Source: Betaproteobacteria bacterium UBA6910
GTDB lineage: Bacteria; Pseudomonadota; Gammaproteobacteria; Burkholderiales; UBA6910
Reading direction: 5' to 3'
Assembly: GCA_002451065.1 (NCBI GenBank)
Contig: DKBC01000311.1
Span: forward strand, 1,436-15,070
DNA: 13,635 bases
Under the pieces are notes generated by a model. That model did not search any database and was not told the DNA's origin. It worked only from the letters and a program-made list of their open reading frames with translations. Below, one piece after another: positions 7,199 to 12,565 of the stretch; position 1 is the stretch's first letter, and each line of letters starts with the position of its first letter. Made by a program: the position numbers and the translations under genes.

Positions 7199-7834
7199 AT
7201 GATTTCTGATCAAATGGGCAACGCGGTCTCCCCCTCGCCCGCAAGCGCCCGGATAGCGCCCATCGCGGACTCGATCTTGTCAGTGATCCTCAGCGTTCCG
7301 GGCACCCGCGAGCAGGCCGCCTTCGATGCCGCGGCCCGGGCCCGGGCCATCGCTCAATCCGCCTCCGCTCGCGCCTCTCTCACGGCGGGCTCCCTGGCCC
7401 TGCCCGTGGGCCCCCTGGGCTGGATCACGATCCTGCCGGAACTGGTTGCCGTCTGGAAGATTCAGTCCCAGATGGTTTCCGATATCGCCGGCGCCTACGG
7501 AAGGCACGCGGATCTCACCCGGGAGCACATGCTCTACTGCCTGTTTCGCTACGCGGCGGCCCAGGCCGTGCGCGACCTTTCCGTACGCGTGGGTCAGCGG
7601 GTCCTGGTCCGCCGCCTTTCGAACCAAGCCGCCAAAGGGGTGGCCGGACAGATCGCGCTCCAGCTCACGCACCGCATCGCCCACAAGGGCGTCTCCCGTT
7701 GGCTCCCCGCGATTGGCGCCGCCGCTGTGGGGGCTTACGCCTGGCATGACACCCGCCGGGTGGCCCAGGCCGCAGTCGAAATTCTGGACCCGGACGCCGT
7801 CGCCGTGGCGTGGGAACGGCGACGCCGCGGATAA
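7199..7834 (+). CDS. EcsC-like family protein, function unknown
   Basis: This 211-residue Ala- and Arg-rich protein resembles the EcsC family. It has a hydrophobic Gly/Pro-rich segment (about residues 62-80, LPVGPLGWITILPELV) followed by VWKIQSQMVSDIAGAYGR, the typical 'metabolic regulator' helix pattern of EcsC proteins. A basic helical stretch follows (about 125-165), then a second hydrophobic segment with WLPAIGAAAVGAYAWHDT near 168-184. The two amphipathic or hydrophobic segments suggest peripheral or shallow membrane association. No catalytic residues are evident. ATG 7199 is the first plausible start, 46 bases after the ferritin-like gene, but its ribosome binding site is poor; a second ATG at 7214 is no better. 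It could be read through from the ferritin-like gene. The family call is moderate. Confidence 0.65.
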   Translation: MISDQMGNAVSPSPASARIAPIADSILSVILSVPGTREQAAFDAAARARAIAQSASARASLTAGSLALPVGPLGWITILPELVAVWKIQSQMVSDIAGAYGRHADLTREHMLYCLFRYAAAQAVRDLSVRVGQRVLVRRLSNQAAKGVAGQIALQLTHRIAHKGVSRWLPAIGAAAVGAYAWHDTRRVAQAAVEILDPDAVAVAWERRRRG

Positions 7835-7850
7835 ACCGTTGGTTGCCAGA

Positions 7851-7873
7851 GCATGGGGTTTCGATTCCCATGC
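7851..7873 (+). repeat. Perfect 7-bp hairpin after the EcsC-like gene
   Basis: GCATGGG (7851-7857) and CCCATGC (7867-7873) flank a nine-base loop GTTTCGATT. It starts 16 bases after the EcsC-like stop codon. No T-run follows, so an intrinsic terminator is not supported. It may protect the 3' end of the message. The loop recalls a tRNA T-loop, but no tRNA body surrounds it. Confidence 0.45.
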
Positions 7874-8052
7874 GCGGCTTCGGCGACCCTCCAGGAGGAA
7901 CCAACAGGTCCCCCGATAACAGCTGTGGGCACGGTCTGTGTTGGGATCGCAACCGGGGCGGCATCGCTGGTCCAGCGCTAATTTCTCTGATCAGGCGTAC
8001 CAGAATTCCCCTTGGCGCGAAGTCGGTAGGGTCTAGCTGTTGAAATGCGCGC

Positions 8053-8058
8053 TAAAAT
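8053..8058 (+). promoter_or_regulatory. Possible -10 element for the muconolactone-isomerase-like gene
   Basis: TAAAAT matches five of six bases of the sigma-70 -10 consensus and would start transcription near 8065, giving a leader of about 62 bases. No convincing -35 lies 16-18 bases upstream, so this is weak. Confidence 0.25.
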
Positions 8059-8113
8059 GCCTCCACGGTCCGGCGTCCGGTCGGCACCCCAATTTCAGGT
8101 CAACGACACCAGT

Positions 8114-8124
8114 GGAGGAGAAGG
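8114..8124 (+). promoter_or_regulatory. Strong ribosome binding site fixing the start at 8127
   Basis: GGAGGAGAAGG is an excellent Shine-Dalgarno match, with its GGAGG core at 8114-8118, eight bases before ATG 8127. It excludes the longer in-frame opening from 8040 and predicts efficient translation. Confidence 0.8.
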
Positions 8125-8126
8125 TT

Positions 8127-8435
8127 ATGCTCTATTTCCTTGATTTTCATGTGGAGTACCCCGCGACGATGAGCCAGAAGGAGCTGTTCGCCATCTGGGC
8201 GCGGGAAGCGGACGCCGCCATCGGGGCCAAGAAGGCCGGCGCGGTGGTGGACTTGTGGAAGTGCGTGGGCCAACGCCGCGTAGTGGCCATTGTGAATGTC
8301 GACGGTCCCGACACGCTGGATCAGATCCTGCTGGACCTGCCCATCATGAAAGAGCACGGCCAGCACGTGCGCGTGGACGTGACGCCCCTGCGGCGCTACG
8401 AAGATTTTGCCGCGGACGTGAAGGCCAGGCTTTAA
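8127..8435 (+). CDS. Muconolactone delta-isomerase-like small protein
   Basis: This 102-residue soluble protein resembles the muconolactone isomerase family in length (about 90-105) and pattern. It begins MLYFLDFHVEYPATM and has a basic/acidic helix FAIWAREADAA. The central stretch is VVDLWKCVGQRRVVAIVNV, with the conserved Trp, followed by DTLDQILLDLPIM and a final strand HVRVDVTPL. Members fold as ferredoxin-like alpha/beta barrels that oligomerise. True CatC acts in the beta-ketoadipate pathway, but no catabolic gene is nearby, so a role in aromatic degradation is not supported here. The gene stands alone with its own strong ribosome binding site and a strong terminator downstream. The family call is fairly sure; the function is unknown. 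Confidence 0.75.
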   Translation: MLYFLDFHVEYPATMSQKELFAIWAREADAAIGAKKAGAVVDLWKCVGQRRVVAIVNVDGPDTLDQILLDLPIMKEHGQHVRVDVTPLRRYEDFAADVKARL

Positions 8436-8438
8436 CCC

Positions 8439-8491
8439 AGAAGCCTCTTCCCGGGTGCTGCCGGCCCGGCGGCACCCGCGACAGGCTTTTT
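8439..8491 (+). terminator. Strong nested-stem terminator between convergent genes
   Basis: An 11-bp inner stem (8453-8463 with 8467-8477, one G-T pair, three-base loop) is enclosed by an outer stem pairing 8439-8446 with 8483-8490. Five T follow or overlap the outer arm (8487-8491). It begins four bases after the muconolactone-isomerase-like stop. It suits the plus strand best; in the minus direction the hairpin remains but the T-tract is poor, so termination of the 77-residue secreted-protein gene may be less efficient. Confidence 0.7.
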
Positions 8492-8551
8492 CCCGGCGGG
8501 TGGCTGATCCGTCCCCGGGCTTCTAAGCGTATTTCCCACGCGCCTTGACGC

Positions 8552-8785
8552 TCAGAGATACTGCTCGGCGCACTTGATGATCTCAAAGTTGTTCTTGAGC
8601 TCCAGGCAGTGCCGCGCATCCTCGTGCCGTCTGGAACCTTTCCTCGAAACGGCCGCCATCTTCGCGGAATCCTGATCCGCAGCCTTAGTCTCCACCGGCA
8701 CGCCGGCGGCGGCTTCCTGTTTCTGGGCCAGGGCCGGCACCGCAACCAGCACTGCCACCGCAGCCAACATCACAGTCTGTTTCAT
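8552..8785 (-). CDS. Small secreted protein with C-X11-C pair, function unknown
   Basis: This 77-residue protein has a clear Sec signal peptide: MKQ, a hydrophobic core of about 14 residues, then PALAQ with predicted cleavage after A20. The mature part of about 57 residues is Ala/Lys/Asp-rich and unstructured-looking. It ends in a compact motif with Cys60 and Cys72: DARHCLELKNNFEIIKCAEQ. The pair is separated by 11 residues and probably forms a periplasmic disulfide. I recall similar ARxCL...N.EIIKCAE.Y tails in uncharacterised betaproteobacterial proteins, but no function. ATG 8785 is chosen because AAGGAGGT (8791-8798) sits five bases upstream; the open frame continues to 8863 without a supporting ribosome binding site. 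No neighbour explains its role. Confidence 0.75.
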   Translation of the reverse strand: MKQTVMLAAVAVLVAVPALAQKQEAAAGVPVETKAADQDSAKMAAVSRKGSRRHEDARHCLELKNNFEIIKCAEQYL

Positions 8786-8790
8786 CAGGC

Positions 8791-8798
8791 ACCTCCTT
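8791..8798 (-). promoter_or_regulatory. Strong ribosome binding site of the small secreted-protein gene
   Basis: On the minus strand AAGGAGGT is a near-perfect Shine-Dalgarno, with five bases to ATG 8785. It decides the start and confirms that this small reading frame is a real gene. Confidence 0.8.
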
Positions 8799-8984
8799 CT
8801 GAATGGGTACAGCGGCTGGTCATGCGAATCCAGCCGTCGGGATGGCGGAAGCTCCGGCCCCATCCGAACGCAGCCGCCGAGACATGTTATCTTGTCCCGT
8901 CAGTGAGAGACCTCGAAGAAGTCACAAAGCCCCGCCCCGCCGAGACCCCCTTTTGAAATCGATCCCCACACCTTTCGAGGCTCC

Positions 8985-9013
8985 ATTGGCCCAGTGGACC
9001 CGGGTTATCCAAT
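8985..9013 (-). repeat. Imperfect inverted repeat downstream of the methyltransferase gene
   Basis: ATTGG (8985-8989) pairs with CCAAT (9009-9013), and the adjacent CCC (8990-8992) can pair with GGG (9002-9004), with a four-base bulge on one side. It begins just past the methyltransferase stop on the minus strand. No T-tract follows in that direction, so a terminator function is doubtful. The rest of the spacer 8786-9017 shows nothing assignable except the ribosome binding site at 8791-8798. Confidence 0.3.
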
Positions 9014-9017
9014 CGGA

Positions 9018-9881
9018 TCACCTCCGGAACCGCTTCACCATCGCCCGCAGCGAATGGTAAAAGGATCGGGCCCTCCGGCCAATATCCGGTGCTGAGAAAG
9101 GCGCGGGAGTCAGCGTCTCCGACACCGCGCGCAGGACGAACACATCCTGGTGCCCCCACCAACTCCCTTCCTGAAAATACGCGACCGTCAGCTGGGGAAT
9201 GTTGGCGATTTCCGAGAATACAAACCGGGGCAGCGCAATCGCGACGCCATACTCTGCTTCATCAAGATCCTTTTGCTCGCTGGCCGGGGCAAAATAGAAG
9301 CCGTCCTGATCGAATACGCAGCCCGATGCCGCCGCGCGCCGGCTCATCAAACCATGGGTCGTAAAGATAAGGTAACCTTCGGGCTTCACCAGCGCAGCCA
9401 GTTTCTGAAGCCAGCGTGAAAAAGTAGTCTTCGGCATGTGCGAGAAGAAGGACAACGCAAAGACCACGTCGTACGCGGCATCAAGCCGGAGTTCCTCCGG
9501 CACATGAGTAGAAGGCACCGCTGGAATGCCCAGGGTTTCACTGATAAACCTCACCGCCTCCGGGTGGATATCGCACGCGGTAACTGAGCAGTAAGGCGCC
9601 GCGTGTTTGATGTGCCGGGTCACGCGACCATATCCCGCCGCAAACTCGAGAACTTGGCATGCCTGCTCCTCGAAACCGCAAACATCGTTCAACAAAGCGG
9701 AAAGCTGCTGGGCGGATCTTGCCCCGTCTTCGAAGTATGTTTCCAGCGCCTGGTCGGTGGAAGAAAAAGTGGGGCTATCCAGGAGGTAGCGAAGTATGAA
9801 GTCGTCAGGATGAACTTCTGGCGAAACCTGCCATTTCTTGGCGGCGGCGGCGCAAGCAACGCGCATGTCTTCCGAAATCAC
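9018..9881 (-). CDS. Class I SAM-dependent methyltransferase
   Basis: The chosen GTG start at 9881 gives 287 residues. A helical N-terminal region (about 1-72) precedes a Rossmann methyltransferase fold. Motif I is VLEFAAGYGRVTRHI (78-91), the acidic residue after strand 2 is D104 (ACDIHPEA), and the post-strand-4 segment is YDVVFALSFFSHMP (138-150). LVKPEGYLIFTTHG (164-177) follows. The C-terminal GSWWGHQDVFVLR block is, from memory, common in methyltransferases found with glycan or glycosyltransferase genes; the substrate is unknown. The start is set by AAGGAGG (9887-9893), five bases upstream; the frame is open for 77 more codons but runs through the promoter and leader. By eye its base composition is less GC-rich than its neighbours, hinting at acquisition by transfer. 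No partner gene is adjacent. Confidence 0.85.
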   Translation of the reverse strand: MISEDMRVACAAAAKKWQVSPEVHPDDFILRYLLDSPTFSSTDQALETYFEDGARSAQQLSALLNDVCGFEEQACQVLEFAAGYGRVTRHIKHAAPYCSVTACDIHPEAVRFISETLGIPAVPSTHVPEELRLDAAYDVVFALSFFSHMPKTTFSRWLQKLAALVKPEGYLIFTTHGLMSRRAAASGCVFDQDGFYFAPASEQKDLDEAEYGVAIALPRFVFSEIANIPQLTVAYFQEGSWWGHQDVFVLRAVSETLTPAPFSAPDIGRRARSFYHSLRAMVKRFRR

Positions 9882-9886
9882 CTTCT

Positions 9887-9893
9887 CCTCCTT
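9887..9893 (-). promoter_or_regulatory. Ribosome binding site fixing the GTG start of the methyltransferase
   Basis: AAGGAGG on the minus strand lies five bases before GTG 9881. The next in-frame ATG, five codons inside the gene, would be 20 bases away, which supports the GTG. Confidence 0.75.
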
Positions 9894-9905
9894 GTAGAGT
9901 AGCCC

Positions 9906-9939
9906 AAAACGCCGGCCCCGATTCCTGCGATCGGGCCGG
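9906..9939 (-). terminator. Terminator-like hairpin in the methyltransferase leader (possible attenuator)
   Basis: Read on the minus strand, a 10-bp GC-rich stem with one bulged base (9930-9939 pairing with 9912-9922) has a seven-base loop. It is followed after two bases by TTTT (9909-9906). It lies between a candidate promoter and the ribosome binding site, about 25 bases before the GTG codon, where an ordinary gene-end terminator would not be expected. It could cause conditional premature termination. The short T-run makes the strength uncertain. Confidence 0.5.
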
Positions 9940-9959
9940 TGTCCCGGCAAATGGCTTCC

Positions 9960-9990
9960 ATTATCCCGTAGCGATGAGATTTCATGGCAA
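9960..9990 (-). promoter_or_regulatory. Candidate sigma-70 promoter of the methyltransferase gene
   Basis: On the minus strand, -35 TTGCCA (9985-9990, five of six consensus bases) and -10 GATAAT (9960-9965, five of six) are separated by 19 bases, slightly long. Transcription would start near 9953 and give a leader of about 72 bases. The quality of both boxes and the position just upstream of a strong ribosome binding site support it. Confidence 0.5.
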
Positions 9991-10188
9991 GATTTTCTGT
10001 CGTCCACCAGCGCTTGAGCATCTATTCGATTTTGGGTTGTCACGGACGCCATGACGCTTCCTGATATAGAGCAAACCGGTCCAAACCCCTGACGGGGTGT
10101 AGCGCGTGGCAATCTCTCGGCCAGACTGTTATCCAGATCGGGGGCGGCGTGTTAGTCTCAGCGCACTCCAGGATCAACGCGGCGATGT
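9991..10188 (+). other. Upstream region of mnmC
   Basis: The remainder of the 307-base divergent spacer holds TTGTCA at 10037-10042 (five of six bases of a -35) with only poor -10 matches (GATATA at 10063, TATAGA at 10065) at 20-22 base spacing. It also has a short hairpin ACCCC-TGAC-GGGGT at 10085-10098. AGGA at 10170-10173 is the only Shine-Dalgarno-like element before mnmC and is 15 bases away. No coding sequence is supported on the plus strand. Confidence 0.3.
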
Positions 10189-12123
10189 ATGCCTGTATCC
10201 CCCATAATCCCTGCCCGCCTCGCCTTCACTACCGACCGGACGCCCTGGTCGGAGACCTATCGGGACGTCTACCACCCAACCCACGGCGGACTGGGGCAGG
10301 CGCGGCACGTATTCCTGAATGGCAATGACCTTCCCGCCCGCTGGCAAAACCGGGAGCGCTTCGCGATCGTCGAAACCGGGTTCGGGCTGGGTACCAACTT
10401 TCTTGCTACCTGGGCGGCCTGGCGTGCGGACCCTGCGCGGTGCGGCCGGCTGCACTTTGTCTCGGTGGAGAAGCATCCGTTGCTGCGCGAAGATCTGTCA
10501 GCGATCCACGCCCGCCAGCCAGAGCTCGCGACGCCCGCGGCGGAACTCCTCGCCGCCTGGCCCCTGCTGGTTCCGGGATGCCACCGCCTGGAATTCGAGA
10601 GCGGGCGCGTAGTTCTCACCCTTGGCCTAGGCGACATATCCGAACTGTTGCCAAAGCTGCGCGCCCGGGCGGACGCGATCTATCTGGATGGTTTTTCGCC
10701 CGCGAAAAATCCGGAAATGTGGTCGCCCGCCGTCTTTCGCGCCCTGGCGCGCCTGGCCGCGTCCGGTGCAACCGCTGCCACCTGGACGGTGGCCGGCCAT
10801 GTGCGCGACGGCCTTGCCGCCGCAGGTTTCGCCGTCGAGAAACGTCCCGGGTTCGGCATCAAGCGTGAGATGCTGGTGGCGCGACTGTCGGGGCCTTCCC
10901 GCGACACGCTCAGACAGGCTCCGCGCAATGCCGTCGTGCTGGGCGCCGGAATTGCCGGCAGCGCCGTCGCCGCCCGCCTCGGCTCCCGCGGATGGCGCGT
11001 GGAGGTGCTGGATCGCCGGCCGGCACCGACTGGCAGCACGCCCGATCCCATCGCCGGGGTCTTCAAACCCTTGCTGTCCCGCGACGACAACCTCGCTTCC
11101 CGCCTTTCCCGTGCCGGCTGCCTCTATGCGCGGCGGCATTGGGGAGCGTTGGAGCGGTGCGGCATTCCCCTGGCCTGGGCTGCCAACGGCGTGCTGCAGC
11201 TGGCGCGAGACGACGTCCATCAAGCCGAAATGCGGGAAATCGCCGAGCGCCACCGCTACCCGGAAGAGTTCCTGACCCCGGTCTCGCGCGAAGAGTCGGC
11301 GCGCATCGCGCGCTGGCCGGTAGCCCAAGGCGGGCTGCTGCTGAAGGCCGGGGGCTGGATCAATCCCATCACGCTGTGCATGGCGCAGCTTGCGGGTTGT
11401 TCCGAAACGCGGATCCACTGGGGTCGATCCGTCGCCGCCATCGAGCGCACCAGTGATGTTTGGCGGGTGCTCGACGCGCAGGGCGCAGCCATCGCGGAAA
11501 CCCCGCTGCTGGTGCTCGCCAATGGTTACCAGGCGCTCGCCTTCAGGCAGACAGCGGGCCTCCCTTTCAGGAGCGTGCGCGGCCAAGTGACTTTTCTCCC
11601 CGCCGAATCGCTGAGAGACCTGCCTATGGTTGTGTGCCGGGAGGGATGCGTTAAGCCCGCCGATCAGGGCGTGGGTTCCGTGGGGGCAACCTTTGATGCC
11701 GACGATGACCCGAACCCGCGGATCGATAGCCACGAAAGCAACCTGGCGCGTCTGGAGCGGCTCCTGCCCGGCGCGTCCGCGGGCCTCAATCCGTCCGCCC
11801 TTGACGGGCGGGTGGGCTTCAGGACCGCGACACCCGATCGTCTGCCCCTCGCCGGGGCGCTACCGGATTGCGCGGGGGCTGGGGACCTCACCCGCTCCCG
11901 GCTCGAGGAGGTGCCACGCCTCCCTGGGCTCTTTGGACTGCTGGGCCTGGGCGCACGCGGCCTGGTTTGGGCCGAGATCGGCGCCGAGCTGATCGCCTCG
12001 CATCTGGAAGACGAGCCTTGTCCGCTGGAGAGCGACCTGGCGGCAGCGATTGACCCCGCCCGATTCCTGCTGCGCTCGGCGCGCCGGGGGCGGCTGCGTT
12101 GGGCACCGGAAGCGGAGCCGTAA
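10189..12123 (+). CDS. mnmC: Bifunctional tRNA 5-methylaminomethyl-2-thiouridine biosynthesis protein MnmC
   Basis: This 644-residue two-domain enzyme completes mnm5s2U34 at the wobble position of tRNAs (Lys, Glu, Gln type). The N-terminal SAM methyltransferase half (about residues 1-240) has ETGFGLGTNF (62-71) as the SAM loop and the signature D167-G-F-S-P-A-K-N-P-E-M-W. The C-terminal FAD oxidoreductase half begins with the dinucleotide motif GAGIAG (252-257) and contains SVRGQVTFLP, GRVGFRTATPDRLPLAG and the C-terminal FGLLGLGARGL. The oxidoreductase removes the carboxymethyl group from cmnm5U; the methyltransferase then methylates nm5U. The length agrees with E. coli MnmC (668). ATG 10189 is accepted with a distant AGGA. 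Ten bases separate its stop from the next gene. Confidence 0.96.
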   Translation: MPVSPIIPARLAFTTDRTPWSETYRDVYHPTHGGLGQARHVFLNGNDLPARWQNRERFAIVETGFGLGTNFLATWAAWRADPARCGRLHFVSVEKHPLLREDLSAIHARQPELATPAAELLAAWPLLVPGCHRLEFESGRVVLTLGLGDISELLPKLRARADAIYLDGFSPAKNPEMWSPAVFRALARLAASGATAATWTVAGHVRDGLAAAGFAVEKRPGFGIKREMLVARLSGPSRDTLRQAPRNAVVLGAGIAGSAVAARLGSRGWRVEVLDRRPAPTGSTPDPIAGVFKPLLSRDDNLASRLSRAGCLYARRHWGALERCGIPLAWAANGVLQLARDDVHQAEMREIAERHRYPEEFLTPVSREESARIARWPVAQGGLLLKAGGWINPITLCMAQLAGCSETRIHWGRSVAAIERTSDVWRVLDAQGAAIAETPLLVLANGYQALAFRQTAGLPFRSVRGQVTFLPAESLRDLPMVVCREGCVKPADQGVGSVGATFDADDDPNPRIDSHESNLARLERLLPGASAGLNPSALDGRVGFRTATPDRLPLAGALPDCAGAGDLTRSRLEEVPRLPGLFGLLGLGARGLVWAEIGAELIASHLEDEPCPLESDLAAAIDPARFLLRSARRGRLRWAPEAEP

Positions 12124-12133
12124 ACTTCACGCC

Positions 12134-12565
12134 ATGAGCCTTCTACGGGCACTCTTCCCACCCCACTACCGAAAGCTGCCGGGGAAACGCTGGATCAACA
12201 TCTCCCTGCGCACCCTGCACCTCATCGGTACCGCGGGCATCGGCGGCGCGTACCTGCTGGGATCTGCACCCGCGGAGTGGCTGTACTTCCTTTGGCTCAC
12301 CGTCGCCAGCGGCATCGCCATGATGGCAATCGAGGTTTGGGGGAACGGCGTGTGGCTGGTCCAGGTGCGGGGCGTGGCGATCCTGGCGAAGCTGGCGCTG
12401 CTTGGAGCCATGCCCCTATTCCCTGATTCCGCCGCGGCGATATTCACCCTCGTCATCGTGGTTTCGGCGGTAGGCGCCCACGCGCCCGGTCGCCTGCGCC
12501 ACTATTCCCTGCTTCACGGCCGGGAAGTGGACTCCTTTTCTTCCGGGAAAGATCAGAGGACGTAA
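12134..12565 (+). CDS. Uncharacterised four-helix inner-membrane protein
   Basis: ATG 12134 gives 143 residues with about four membrane segments (roughly 25-43, 48-68, 78-95 and 98-115). Notable conserved-looking features are [14 protein letters not shown] (His29 in helix 1), [15 protein letters not shown] between helices 2 and 3, and a tail [15 protein letters not shown] (His116, His123, His128). The histidine near the start of helix 1 recalls small haem- or copper-associated membrane families of the CopD/DUF2269 kind, but I cannot assign it. It starts ten bases after mnmC with a weak ribosome binding site, so it is probably coexpressed. Its last 13 bases overlap the 3' end of hslU on the opposite strand. 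The gene looks real from its hydrophobic pattern; the function is unknown. Confidence 0.7.
   Translation: MSLLRALFPPHYRKLPGKRWINISLRTLHLIGTAGIGGAYLLGSAPAEWLYFLWLTVASGIAMMAIEVWGNGVWLVQVRGVAILAKLALLGAMPLFPDSAAAIFTLVIVVSAVGAHAPGRLRHYSLLHGREVDSFSSGKDQRT

Larger units (their letters stand above)
7835..8126 (+). other. Intergenic region upstream of the muconolactone-isomerase-like gene
   Basis: This gap of about 292 bases holds no credible coding sequence. It contains a 7-bp perfect hairpin (7851-7873) just after the EcsC-like stop and an unused AGGAGG at about 7890-7895 with no start codon at working distance. A -10-like TAAAAT lies at 8053-8058, and the strong ribosome binding site of the next gene is at 8114-8124. 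The rest shows no structure that I can assign. Confidence 0.4.

Noticed and set aside
7840..7890. A tRNA gene or full remnant around the T-loop-like hairpin
   Set aside because: No acceptor stem, D-arm or anticodon arm can be folded around it.
8012..8026. A sigma-54-like TGGCGCG element upstream of the muconolactone-isomerase-like gene
   Set aside because: The required GC of the -12 element is not at the right distance.
7810..8043. A 77-codon open frame across the EcsC-like stop and spacer
   Set aside because: It has no ribosome binding site, no recognisable pattern, and overlaps the certain end of the upstream gene.
8786..8863. A 26-residue N-terminal extension of the small secreted protein
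   Set aside because: It would bury the signal peptide internally, and the near-perfect Shine-Dalgarno at 8791-8798 serves ATG 8785.
10037..10070. A sigma-70 promoter for mnmC from TTGTCA to GATATA/TATAGA
   Set aside because: Spacing of 20-22 bases and poor -10 matches make it unconvincing; it is mentioned only as a possibility in the upstream region entry.
9882..10112. A 77-residue N-terminal extension of the methyltransferase
   Set aside because: The extension has no family similarity, spans the candidate promoter and leader hairpin, and lacks a good ribosome binding site, whereas GTG 9881 has one.
10627..11733. A 368-codon open frame antisense to mnmC
   Set aside because: It is a shadow of the FAD-domain coding frame with low-complexity Arg/Gly/His-rich translation and no recognisable motif.
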